Source of the DNA: Mucor racemosus
Lineage: Eukaryota > Mucoromycota > Mucoromycetes > Mucorales > Mucoraceae
Assembly: GCA_027405735.1 (NCBI GenBank)
Contig: JAPEHQ010000001.1
Span: forward strand, 5,952,001 to 6,016,000
Direction of reading: 5' to 3'
Length of the DNA: 64,000 nucleotides
Below the pieces are notes generated by a model. The model saw only the letters and a list, made by a program, of their open reading frames with translations, had not been told where the DNA came from and made no database searches. Shown here piece by piece: positions 1-12,042 of this stretch. Both the position numbers and the translations under genes were made by a program. Numbering within the stretch: the stretch's first letter is position 1; each line of letters starts with the position of its first letter.

Positions 1-41
1 TTTATACATGCACATCAAGACTAATTATTTTACTTTGTTAG

Positions 42-289
42 GTGAATTCATTTCTCATTCTTCCGTCATCAACACTAGTGCTCATCATTTTGTTCATCAT
101 GTTTACTTTAATTACAACTATGGCCAATATTTCACTTTCTGGGATAAGCTTGGTAACTCCCATCGTCAACCCAATGACGAACAATACGATAAAGCCCTTC
201 GTGATGACCAAAAGGTTATGGCTCGTCAAGCTCATGATGCTGAAGAAATTGAGTGTGAGACCCTTGGTTTAAAGTCCAAATCTCTTTAG
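42..289 (+). CDS. ERG3: C-5 sterol desaturase, last exon (partial)
   Basis: This is the C-terminal exon of a membrane-bound fatty-acid hydroxylase-superfamily enzyme; the rest lies left of the window. It carries the last histidine cluster (SAHHFVHH) followed by YFNYNYGQYFTFWDKLG and a SxRQP block, the typical C-terminal signature of lathosterol/episterol C-5 desaturase, which introduces the C5-C6 double bond of ergosterol in the endoplasmic reticulum using a di-iron centre. The exon begins after a CTAAT branch-like site and a TTAG acceptor ending at base 41; the stop is at 287-289. The tail after the desaturase core (residues from RQPNDEQ on) is short and charged. A relative such as C-4 methyl sterol oxidase is less likely because of the YFNYNYGQ block. 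Confidence 0.85.
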
Positions 290-2020
290 ATTTAATAATG
301 AGTAACCTGGTGCTACTCGACATACAAAACATCCATTTATTACAACAATTTTAATTCTTTCTTTTCTTTTTTTTTTTGATATATAGCGAGTCGACATTTA
401 AATTTTATTATTCAACATGAACGATGATGGGTTAGATTTAGGAATTTTTAAAGTTTGCTTATTGTCTTATTTAATACATATATTTAAAGATAAGCTTTCA
501 GATGAATTCCTTATAACCTGTAATTGTTTTATTTTGTAATGGTTCAATTTTCGACTCATTATTTTTTTTCTCTTTTATATGTATCAATAATCATTCCCCC
601 CCCCCATCTCTTCATATTATTTCGAACGCATTTTCATTTTATAAACTCACCAACTTAGAAATCATTAGTCTCATTTATAATTATATGTTTACCTGCAATA
701 TTCTTGTGAGCTATTAATTTTTTTTAATAAAAAAATGTATTTTTACATATTTTTAAAGTTTGTTTTCTGTTTGAGTGTTTCGGATAACTTGACAGCACAA
801 ACATTTCAGGTTTCAGAATCATTTAAGATGGAATTTACACTGTAAAGAAACGAACTCAACGCTTTCTACATGATGACCCGCCTTTTTAATATACATACAG
901 TATATGGATCAGCATCCAGTTACAGTGTCTGACTTTTTAGCGTGGTATTGATATCGAGGGGTTTCCATATTTTTGCCAAGTGATTAACTATATAAACGAT
1001 ATCCTTTCAGTATGCGCTTTTTTTTTCGTTCGGCTTCTAACTAAATGAAATGCAAAAAAAAAAAAAAACGATTTGGCCATTTTGTAAGCAAAAGCACATG
1101 AACTTAATTATCTGGTAATACAGGTACAACGAAGGAGTAGATTGAACCACCTCGATTATCATTTTGTCCCGAATTAGCCGGTCTATTTATTTTGTATTAT
1201 TTTGAAGTTTACCCTAATCATCTGGTTTTGTTGAGTCATGATACAGTGTGACCAGGCGCTATTATACGTGTATCTGGAGTTGAGGATTTGAAAATGAGAA
1301 GAATTTCACAAAGAAATAAATACAAATGTGCGAATAAAAAAATATGAATATGATTTAGAAATAATTTCCAGCATATTATGATTCAAATGTACTAAACTGT
1401 TCTCTAAATATTGACTGAAAATTCTTTAAATTCACCATATAAAGTGTGCCAAAAATATAAAATAGATATGGAAACCCCCTTATAAAATGTACATGATCAA
1501 TTGGCAAGCTTTATATTATGTAGATACACAAACATACGGCCGAATAAAGTATAGTTAACGGCGATAAGATGCATTTTTGCACTCGGGTTTCTAAACAATG
1601 GTTTAAAAAATACTTACGTAAGGATGTTTTTGAAATTTGACAACAAACCATAATATAGTTACCAGTATTTGTCAATTAAATGGTTTTTATAGCCTATCCG
1701 ATCATGAACCAATTTGTATATCAAAGAAAAATCTACTCGTAAATACAGATATTTTTTTGTGGGACTCAGGTTTGCATTTAAGCTGAATACCTATCATGAA
1801 ATCTTGCTTTATTAATAACTTTATCAAAAATTGACATTTTTTGAAAATTCAAAAGGTATCTAATAGATAACGGTGTTCACTATTTTTTTGACTATTAATT
1901 GCAGCTTACTTTAAAGCATTATTTGATTTCATAAAAGTTCTCAAAGAATATCTGAAACTCATATATTCCACACAATAATCCTCAAAAATGATATCCCACA
2001 AATCCAGTGTTAAGATTAGG
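290..2020. other. Intergenic AT-rich DNA downstream of ERG3
   Basis: No coding potential is visible on either strand. The stretch holds poly-T and poly-A tracts and a C run near 596-606. A loose inverted similarity around a GGGTTTCCATAT motif lies near 957-990 with its complement near 1470-1500; its meaning is unclear. Confidence 0.5.
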
Positions 2021-4250
2021 TAGACACTGCTAAACAGGTATAAATTGGTTTCATTATGATACTTGTTCCTAAATTTATTTTATATCTCACGAAAAACTCA
2101 AAAGCAGATAAAATTTACCAGCTTTTTCCTTGAAATCTGGGTCTCACTTCTCATCCCTGCTCTACTTTTTTTTCCCACTAAATAACACCAAAAAAATATT
2201 ATATGATAATGTACCTGAGATGTTCACCATTAATATAAAAATGAGCATCCGGAAATATCTTATTTTTTGCAGTTGGTATAACTTTTTCAGTGCTAATGTT
2301 TCAGATTTTTACAGGTATTTCCCTGGTAAAAATTGAAAACTTTAAGCCCTCATATCTCTACAAAAAATTAAGCTATACCAACAACTTTTAATAATTAAAA
2401 TTACTTGTTTTGAAGTGCGCTATAACATATTTTAGTATAAAAAAAATCTGAGCACCTTTATTTTTTTTCATTTTTTTTTTTTTTGGCATTTTTGTAATAG
2501 ATTTCAAAATATTCGTTAAATTGAGTAGTATTTTTTTTTTTACATTCATGTCATTGAGCTTGTTGAGCTCTCTTGGATCCAATTTAGTTTGTTTTAAAAT
2601 ATTAATTTTTCGTGGAGATATCCTCAAAAATGTGCACAAAAAGATGCCTTCATCTCTAGCCTCCAATTTTTCCTTGTGCACCCTTATCCCAAATTCTGAA
2701 TTTGAAAAAAACTCACAAAAATCTCGTTTTCTCTACGACAAATGCAGCTAAAATGTTTGGCAATGGCTCAATTGATAGATACTTTTGTTGTATATAATTT
2801 CCATAAACTATTTTTGAAGCATGTTTATAAAAAATGATATATATCTTCAAAAAACCTCCAAAATTTCAATGGCATTTTGTGCAGAATTCAATGTAAAACA
2901 TTTGTTTGCATTTTTTTCAGCCGGATGCAGAATTTAAAACTGTACAAAAACCATTTAATAAGCTACTTCAACTTACTTTGCAGTTCATGAGCCGTTAAGC
3001 GATTTTGTTTTTTTGACCATTTTCTGGTCGATTTGTCAGATCGATTTTAAAACCCAGTTACCATAGAGTTAACCTGTAATGTGAACTATTATTTTGATTT
3101 TCTCGACGAAAAATCAATATTTTTTGCTGAAACAAAAAATGCAGAGTAGATTTGAGTTGTATCTCTCTTGTGAATACGGTATAAAAAATTAATACTTTAA
3201 TTTAGATGCTCAATTTTTTACAATGTATTTTAGGTAAATCTTCTTGGTCAATTTCGGTCAACATTTGGCCAGTGCACTTATATTCTGGAACTAATATTTA
3301 TATTTTCTGAGAGATATAAATGGCTTATAAAGTGAAGGGTGAATAAAAAAGGCGTACATCTCCTTCGAAGATTTTATGTGATTCGACTCAATAATATAAG
3401 CAAACATATTTGAAAAACATTTAAAACACATCTGAAGCCTCCTTTCCTACAGCCGTAAAAAACGACAACAGAAACCTCATCTCGATGGATTTCAATCCTA
3501 TTAACTTCCAACTTTACATGAGGGTAGATATACACTTTGGATTCAATTAGTCTCAAAGGGCAACTTTCACAACCTACTGCAACCTACTACTGCATGTGGA
3601 AAAAATTTAATGCCACAGTGCACTTACTGTATACTTTGTTGCGTCCCTTTCAATGAACACAATTAAAAATGCGATTTTTATAAATAATAATCCAGGTAAG
3701 CTGCCGCTCTACATGAGCATAGTTATGGGTACATATTCCAAGTCATATCCAATATCGTCGACTTGCATGGATCATTGTGCATTTGGTAAATCGGAACAAA
3801 AGGTTGATTACCTCCTGTTCACACTCACTAAAGGCAGTAAGCTCTCCAGTTCTCGCTAAATATAGATCTAAATAAGCACTCGTTTTAATGGTAAGTACGT
3901 CTAGTGCTAATCCACAGAATTTTAAAAGGTTCAGCCTCCCCGAATTGCTGTGGAAATGGAGAAATCAAAACTCGTACTTGCTTAATAAACTATTTGTGTG
4001 GGCCGTTTCAGGTATTCTGGTCATGTTTATAAAATCAAATAATGGTTTGAATTTGAATTTTGAAGTTGTACTTGATACGTAGTAGTGGATATACGAATAA
4101 AATCTCTTGACTTTATTAGTTAACAGCTGCTTTTGAAGAAGTATACCGCCATTTTCGACAGGAAACTTGTCTTTCTCTGCTTAAAAAACTTGAAGCAACT
4201 GGAAAAATGCTCGTAATAATCCATGAATATTGACCCAAATGAGGTGTAAG
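2021..4250 (+). repeat. Left terminal inverted repeat of element 1
   Basis: About 2.2 kb matching the reverse complement of 8925-11143. By eye, identity is about 95% in the outer third, near 99% between roughly 3350 and 4130, and about 93% at the inner end. Short reading frames inside it recur in the other arm (for example at 3653-3859 and 9311-9517, identical in translation), but they are explained by the nucleotide duplication and are not accepted as genes. Confidence 0.85.
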
Positions 4251-5394
4251 TTTCAAAATATATTACAGCTATAACATTATTTAGCACTAAATAACTTTAG
4301 TACCCCTCATGGATTTGCTAGATAAATTGTACGAATCAAGAGCACCCTTTTCCCAAATGGGGTTTGTTGCTAAATAGTCAATTTGAAATTAGAAATAGCG
4401 TCCTAAATCAGTGAAAATCAGCATAATATACGGAAATGAGGACGCCGAATTTAATAATTGAACGTCGTGCTCATACATGACCAATGCTGTCGTGTATAGT
4501 GCAATGTGCTTTGAATTTATTTTTCAAAAAGTTTAGGTTTCAAATATTGATTTAAGTAACTGTAAGCAAATTGAAATGTCAAAAGAGTCTATATAAATAA
4601 TCTTGCCAGAATATTACACTTTTATTAACAATACATCCTTTGGATGTATTTATATACATTAATTATAACTATTACTAGGGTTTTACTATCTAAGAATATG
4701 ATGTAAGTCAATGATCCACATTGATTTACTGTAACACTAATTATAGACTGTGACCTTGGATGTGAGACATAGGATGAGTATTGACATAACACAAATAAGT
4801 ATTAGAAAATGAAAAACCTTTGTTTCTTGAATAAACTGATCAACTAATAATTCACAGAAATAGTTCAACACACTGTATAAAACATTATCTACTAGATGGT
4901 TTTTAAATCTTCAAAAAATATGAATTTTTCATCGAGTTATAGATAAATTAAAACTTGATGAAAGATAGTTGACTTAAATGTAAAGCTGTGGGTGCACAAA
5001 AAGTTTGTATTTATGAAACAATTTGAGAGCAAAATGTTTTATTTAAAACCGTAAATTAATACAAAATTGGATGATCTACAAAAACCATTTAATGGTCAGG
5101 TGACGGTAAATATACAGTTTTTTGTCAAATATTGGAAACATCTCCTAATCTCCAGTATTTTGCATATTTAGAGCTTAAAAATAGACTACAGCTTAAAGCG
5201 CGCAATTTCATTGAAAGTCCGAGAAACTCGATTTTGAAACAAGGTATTAAAATTTTTTCGAGATTTTGATAGAACGATACGATTGGCCGATTTATTGCCC
5301 AGAGATTTTGACGCTCTTTCAAATTTCAAGCACTATTAGTGGCTCCTGAAATTTGAACCATTTTTTTGAGGATAATTTTGTGAGTATATCAGTG

Positions 5395-5790
5395 ATTACT
5401 CCATGAAAAATGCAGCTACAATCGAGAAAAAAGATTGAAATGAAAGCAGCACATTCGGCGCACATTGCAATACCAAGAAAACAGAGATGCAGATGCTTTC
5501 ATGTTTCATTTTGGATTAATAAAGATCATCAATCATTTAGTCAATTTTCAAAGATTTGGAGATAACGTATCATTACTTGATCAAAATTGTAGCTAGAATC
5601 CAACAAAATAATGCAAATAAATAAAAAAAATGTTGCACATTCTGTATTTTAAAAAAAAAAGACCTACAAGAGTCTTCATATTTCAATTTTTAATTAATAA
5701 AAATGATCAGTCAACTAGTTTATTTCTAAAGATTTGGGTGAAATGTATTGTTACTCCACCCAAAATATGGTTACGATCAAGAATAATAGC
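5395..5790 (+). repeat. Degenerate ~178-bp tandem repeat
   Basis: Landmarks recur at a spacing of 177-179 bp: GCAGCTACA at 5412, GTAGCTAGA at 5589 and TGGTTACGA at 5768, each followed by a similar stretch ending in AAAGATTTGG. There are about two diverged full units and the start of a third. It lies in the unpaired interior of element 1. Confidence 0.6.
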
Positions 5791-7059
5791 ATTAACATAG
5801 CTGTAAATTTAAATAATGTTGAGGCAGTACAAAATATAGCTTCAAAAAAAGACATTCTGCTGTTTACTGGAGCTTTGCGAATGACCAATTATTTGACAAA
5901 TTTGCCATTTCTGGCTATTGCAAATGTGAAAAGCTTTTACTACCAGGCTTTTAAATGTAACAGAATAACTAATTTTCCGATATGCAGCTTTAATTCTATG
6001 TATAATAATGGTTTGTAAAATATATATAATTGATAGAGATATCAATAAATTAAAAGTAAAGAATTTTGTACACTACAACCAAACTATGCTGCACAAGATG
6101 ATTTCGTTGTGCCCAGGTGGGCTGCACACTATAGCCTGAGCTACTCTACCCACTGGATATGGCCAAAAAAATAACAAGATGCACATGGGCACACCAAAAG
6201 AAACTTCATAGGAACACAACGAAAGGCCAGTATGTGCAGGATTATAGATTCTGTCCGTGTGTATGACATTAATCCCATGTATGTATAATAGTAGAATTGA
6301 CCATAAGTATATCATTATCCCTAATTCTGCATAATAATAAAATCTGACCATGAGCATAATGAGCTAATCATATGGGCACAAATTGGTTTGTACATGAGAA
6401 TCGTGCCGTTCTCAAAATTCCATTGTATTTTTTACTGAAATAATGGGTTTTTAAATTGCATTTGTTTTATTAATATAGATTATAGACAAACAATAGAATT
6501 CAATACGTTGTTGACGTAGAGCAATACATGCAAGAGCCAATATATTTACTATTATTACCATTTGTAAATACTGTATGCCTATAGCTATAATGTTTACAGC
6601 AACAATGGTTTTTGCTCGAGCATAAACTTAAATAACACGCACTGCTTAAATTTATATGCAGGCCAAATCTAAGGTTATAAATTTTACTTTATCACACATA
6701 AAATTTAAACAAATTAACCTTGTTTAAACTTACTACTAGTTTAGTTTACGATTGTGAGCTGTAAAAAGATTTGTTTTCAAGCATACTGTAGCTACGATCA
6801 CAACCATGGTTATTAGGCAAGACATCAGATTATTCTTTTTTTTGTCTCCATATCATTTAAAATTATATCACTTTTCAGGAACATTTCATGAGTTTGTAGC
6901 CAGTTCTAGCTTTTCATTAAGTAGATATAAATATTGTTGCCTTCGATTTGATTTGGTAATCATCAAGAAATACGCCCAACAATACAGTAGTAATAAATAA
7001 TGATATTTGATTTTAGAATGTGGTTAAATAAAAATATCACTTTCTAATATAGACTACTT

Positions 7060-8190
7060 CCTATATTATTACAAACATTAGTCCCTTGTGTTAGCATTCG
7101 TATTCAGATAAAAGAAAAGAATACCAGCTTGATAGTCTGATATGCCTTATCAAACGGTGAATATATCCTTGGAATATGAAAACAAAAAGAGAAAAACAAC
7201 ACAGGTAGAAAAGGATTTTTAAGGCTTTACATTATTTAGCGCAATTAAAACCCTGCTAAATTGCACATTTCAGCCAATGTAAAAGCAGCATTACCGCGCA
7301 TCAATTCATAAATTAAACAAAATAAGCAATATCTGTTATCATAGAAACACGCGTTTTCTACCGGAAAAACCGGCTGTCATATCATAGATTTATTAAAAAA
7401 TTGCAAAAGCGAACCCGTAGAGCAACGCCGTATTTGAGCATAGCAAGATTAAATGGCTAAGTCTCTTATACTATGGTATATATCTAAATTTTAAATAAAA
7501 AAAAGCGCTTTTCCTAAACTTTTCTTATATTTAACCACGTATAGTCTGAAAATTCAGTTTTTTTAGCGGACATTTTTGGGGACTCATTTTACCCTTACCA
7601 ACACTCATGATTTTGATAAAAAAACAGAAAAATGGAATTTTAATACCAAAATCAACCCTTAAATATACTACATTGTGAGAGAAAATTGTAGCCATGACTA
7701 ATATACATTTGATAAAAGCTTAATATTAAAGGTTAAGTAATGAAACTTGGCATTTTTGGCCCAAAAACGGTTTTTTGATTAAAGGATTTTCATGTAATAT
7801 TTTGCAATAAAAATATTTGTTATTTTTTATTAAGCAAATAGAGCGCTAAATTCTGCATATGTGTATATTTTTTGTTTTTATAATTGGTAGTATAATTCAC
7901 TCTAAATTTGCAAAATCAGAAAAAAAAAATTAAAAAATGTCAAAATTGATGATCTGGACAAAAATAATTTTCTAAATTAATATTCCGCTTATAAGCCTTG
8001 TACGTCTTAAAAATAAGAGATTTCATAATACATGTGAACTTTTTCAAGAATTTACGATGCTGTACCCACCACTCGATTGAAGCTTATTACTTTAAATCTT
8101 TATACAGGTTAATATTGTGTGGTAGTTTATTTGATGATAATATAGTCTTACTTTATAATTATCACGCTAGAGGTAATCTAAATTGAGTTT
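7060..8190. repeat. Conserved non-coding core of the long-TIR family (copy 1)
   Basis: This block matches the reverse complement of about 24600-25610 in the second element. Shared landmarks include ATGTGTATATTTTTTGTT, GGCCCAAAAACGGTTTTTTG and CCTTACCAACACTCATG. No open frame of note is present, so conservation reflects shared descent of the two copies. Confidence 0.7.
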
Positions 8191-8450
8191 TAGTCCTACC
8201 TCTCCAATACCATAAACATAAACATGGCCATCAATGAAACCTATTGCCGCCTTTTTACCCTCTTTGTCCCAAACCAATTTATTCAATGTTTTATCAGAAT
8301 CAACTTACGTACTTACAAATGGTTCCTCGGTATTTGCATTCAAATTCCATAAATTAAGTTGACTAATTCCATCTACAACAGTAGTATCAAACGTATCGTC
8401 AACCCGTCTTATGATAAATGCCAATCTAAAATCAAAAACATCCCCAATTG
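8186..8450 (-). pseudogene. Captured fragment of cytoplasmic dynein intermediate chain
   Basis: Read on the minus strand from about 8440 down to 8200, the sequence encodes pieces such as SQLNLWNLNANTEEPFVST, then TLNKLVWDKEGKKAAIG and GHVYVYGIGE. This is the last WD repeat of dynein intermediate chain, which in a living gene forms the beta-propeller binding dynein heavy chain. A stop codon lies in frame after FVST and flanking splice-like sites are degenerate, so it is a relic of one exon. A second copy lies at 24262-24509, inside the same type of element. Assignment rests on remembered family sequence. Confidence 0.7.
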
Positions 8451-8924
8451 TCATTGTTATAAGCTATAAAAAGCTTGATTTTTAATAATACAGTAATTGA
8501 TTAAAAGACAAAATTAATAATACTGATCGCATATGGTGAGTATTCAACATCTAGTTGAGTTTGATGAAGTATGTTTTTAAACCCTTTTCAAAATCCTGAG
8601 GCAAACACAACATCTTGGTCCTGTAATCTCTATCCATCAAAATGTTGCAATTTTCACCACTACACAATGAATGCACCACATTTTATCAATCTTAACCTCG
8701 ATGTACATTGGGTATCAGTTTTTTACCAATTTTATTCTCTCTGATTCATTAATACTCAGTTATATTGAACGATGATCTGTAGTATTGCCAAAAAAAAAGG
8801 ATATATGCTTCAATAGTTTTCTGCATATTAAGTTATGCGATTTAATAGTAATGATTGCACTTAACTATGCTTTTGAACCTATTGATGTTAATCAGAATAA
8901 TTAATATTTTCATTTATAACTTAC

Positions 8925-11143
8925 AGCTCATTTGGTTCAATATTCATTGATTATTACGAGCATTTTTCCAGTTGCTTCAAGTTTTTTAAGTAGAGAAAGA
9001 CAGGTTTCTTGTCGAAAATGGCGGTATACTTCTTCAAAAGCAGCTGTTAACTAATAAAGTCAAGAGATTTTATTCGTATATCCACTACTACGTATCAAGT
9101 ACAACTTCAAAATTCAAATTCAAACCATTATTTGATTTTATAAACATGACCAGAATACCTGAAACGGCCCATAAAAATAGTTTATTAAGCAAGTACGAGT
9201 TTTGATTTCTCCATTTCCACAGCAACTCGGGGAGGCTGAACCTTTTGAAATTCTGTGGATTAGCACTAGAGGTACTTACCATTAAAACGAGTGCTTATTT
9301 AGATCTATATTTAGCGAGAACTGGAGAGCTTACTGCCTTTAGTGAGTGTGAACAGGAGGTAATCAACCTTTTGTTCCGATTTACCAAATGCACAATGATC
9401 CATGCAAGTCGACGATATTGGATATGACTTGGAATATGTACCCATAACTATGCTCATGTAGAGCGGCAGCTTACCTGGATTATTATTTATAAAAATCGCA
9501 TTTTTAATTGTGTTCATTGAAAGGGACGCAACAAAGTATACAGTAAGTGCACTGTGGCATTAAATTTTTTCCACATGCAGTAGTAGGTTGCAGTAGGTTG
9601 TGAAAGTTGCCCTTTGAGACCAATTGAATCCAAAGTGTATATCTACCCTCATGTAAAGTTGGAAGTTAATAGGATTGAAATCCATCGAGATGAGGTTTCT
9701 GTTGTCGTTTTTTACGGCTGTAGGAAAGGAGGCTTCAGATGTGTTTTAAATGTTTTTCAAATATGTTTGCTTATATTATTGAGTCGAATCACATAAAATC
9801 TTCGAAGGAGATGTACGCCTTTTTTATTCACCCTTCACTTTATAAGCCATTTATATCTCTCAGAAAATATAAATATTAGTTCCAGAATATAAGTGCACTG
9901 GCCAAATGTTGACCAAAATTGACCAAGAAGATTTACCTAAAATACATTGTAAAAAATTGAGCATCTAAATTAAAGTATTAATTTTTTATACCGTATTCAC
10001 AAGATAGATACAACTCAAATCTACTCTGCATTTTTTGTTTCAGCAAAAAATATTGATTTTTCGTCGAGAAAATCAAAATAATAGTTCACATTACAGGTTA
10101 ACTCTATGGTAACTGGGTTTTAAAATCGATCTGACAAATCGACCAGAAAATGGTCAAAAAAACAAAATCGCTTAATGGCTCATGAACTGCAAAATAAGTT
10201 GAAATAGCTTATTAAATGGTTTTTGTAAAATTTTAAATTCTGCATCCAGCTAAAAAAAATGCAAACAAATGTTTCACATTAAATTCGGCACAAAATGCCA
10301 TTGAAATTTTGGAGGTTTTTTTGAAGATACACATCATTTTTTATAAACATGCTTCAAAAATAATTTATGGAGGTAATATACAACAAAATTATCTACCGAT
10401 CGAGCTATTGCTGAACATTCTAGTTGCAGTTTTCGTAGAGAAAACGTGGATTTTGTGATTTTTTTTCAAATCCAGAATTTGGGATGAGGGTACACAAGGA
10501 AAAATTGGAGGCTAGAGATGAAGGTATCTTTTTGTGCACATTTTTGAGGATATCTCCACGAAAAATTAATATTTTGAAACAAACTAAATTGGATCCAAGA
10601 GAGCTCAACGAGCTTAATGACATGAATGGTAAAAAAAGTCTACTCAATTTAACGAATATTTTGAAATCTATTACAAAAATGCCAAAAAAAAAATGAAAAA
10701 AAATAAAGGTGCTCAGATTTTTTTTATACTAAAATATGTTATAGCGCACTTCAAAACAAGTAATTTTTATTATTAAAAGCTGTTGGTATAGCTTAGTGTT
10801 TTGTAGAGATATGAGGGCTTAAAATTTTCAATTTTTACCAGGGAAATACCTGTAAAAATCTGAAACATTAACACTGAAAAAGTTATACCAACTGCAAAAA
10901 ATAAGATATTTCCGGATACTTATTTTTATATTAGTGGTGAACATCTCAGGTACATTATCATATAATTTTTTTTTCGGTGTTATTTAGTGGGAAAAAAAAG
11001 TAGAGCAGGGATGAAAAGTGAGACCCAGATTTCAAGGAAAAAGCTGTAAATTTTATCTGTTTTTGAGTTTTTCGTGAGGTATAAAATAAATTTAGGAACA
11101 AGTATCGTAATGAAACCAATTCATACCTGTTTAGCAGTGTCTA
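8925..11143 (-). repeat. Right terminal inverted repeat of element 1
   Basis: Reverse-complement partner of 2021-4250. The inner border is near 8925, where similarity stops just past a GTAAGTT motif; the outer border is GCAGTGTCTA ending at 11143. Confidence 0.85.
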
Positions 11144-12042
11144 AAGTATATCCTGAAAAGTGTTTAGCATGAAGTTAGATATAGAAAAGAAGGCACGCTC
11201 CAATTTTGAAGTTAAAATTCAATTTTTGAAAACTTAAATTCTGCTCGAGCAGGTACATGCAAAAAAAAAAAAAAAAAAAATAATTAAAACCCATTTTAAC
11301 TTGTGGAGAGTAACTTTACCCCAATGTATCAGTGTTATTATAGAGTTCCACAAAACAAAACTGGATGTAATTTTATACAATATAGCATATATTCTAATAA
11401 TTAAAAAATATATACAAAGGAACGATCTTATGAACATGAGCTAGCAATGCGTTCAGAGCATAATAATCGATGTATGTAATTTACGCTGTAATCTGAGTTT
11501 TGTCATATATTGACATGTACGTAACTTTCATACAAACAAGGATCCACGCGTCACTAAATATACATATAAATACCATATTATATACTCGAGAAAGATTAAA
11601 AGAAACTACACATGTATACATTTTAAATGTTACAAGGGGGGGATGGGATATATAGAAGAAAAAAGCAAGGTTTTCCTAAATCACATTTTGGTACAGTGGT
11701 ATTTTTTTTTTGGATCTGATAAGAAAATGCATACCACTAACATTACAAATATGGGATAATATTTGCATCTAAATTTTCACCATCACTATGATTTCTCCCG
11801 TAAAATGGCGCCTGATTGGTAAGTTTTTGTACAAAAAAGATCTTGTCATCTCTAGTCACAATGGCCCTTTTAAACGCAATAGTTTTTAATCAGATAAAAA
11901 AATTTATTTGTTTACTATAGGACGAGAAATAGGTCCCAGTTATCAGATTTTTTTTTAGAAACTTTACAGTCCTTTATTTTTTTTTACAACATTTTTCGCT
12001 TCTTTCTAGGTCCTAAATATCAAATATAAAAAATAAAAACTT
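11144..12042. other. Intergenic region upstream of MMS19
   Basis: AT-rich with an A run at about 11262-11280 and a TA-rich stretch. No gene is visible. The last ~80 bases are T-rich with a CTTTCTAG motif about 35 bp before the MMS19 start, which could be the acceptor of a 5' UTR intron. Confidence 0.4.

Larger units (their letters stand above)
2021..11143. mobile_element. Large long-TIR DNA element, copy 1 (~9.1 kb)
   Basis: The two ends are inverted copies of each other: TAGACACTGCTAAACAGG at 2021 and its reverse complement ending at 11143. Arms run 2021-4250 and 8925-11143. The element is symmetrical at its tips and loses symmetry outside them, as expected of a transposon with TIRs; the outermost TA could be a TA target duplication, or the true tip could be CACTG. 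No transposase was found, so it looks non-autonomous. The interior carries a ~178-bp tandem repeat, a conserved non-coding core (7060-8190) and a decayed dynein intermediate chain exon. Parts of the arms, core and dynein fragment recur at 20480-27650, so this is a family. The superfamily is not assignable by eye. Confidence 0.75.

Noticed and set aside
2388..2751. Small overlapping frames on both strands that recur in all four arms of the two long-TIR elements
   Set aside because: Both strands are open over the same repeated DNA and changes between copies do not favour synonymous sites; conservation is explained by transposon copying.
3653..3859. 68-codon frame identical in translation to 9311-9517
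   Set aside because: The nucleotide sequence of the arms is nearly identical here, so amino-acid identity gives no evidence of selection; no family resemblance.
6073..6357. 94-codon minus-strand frame and a GC-richer patch that could suggest a tRNA or hydrophobic peptide
   Set aside because: No tRNA box B or cloverleaf could be folded by eye, and the frame shows no family motif.
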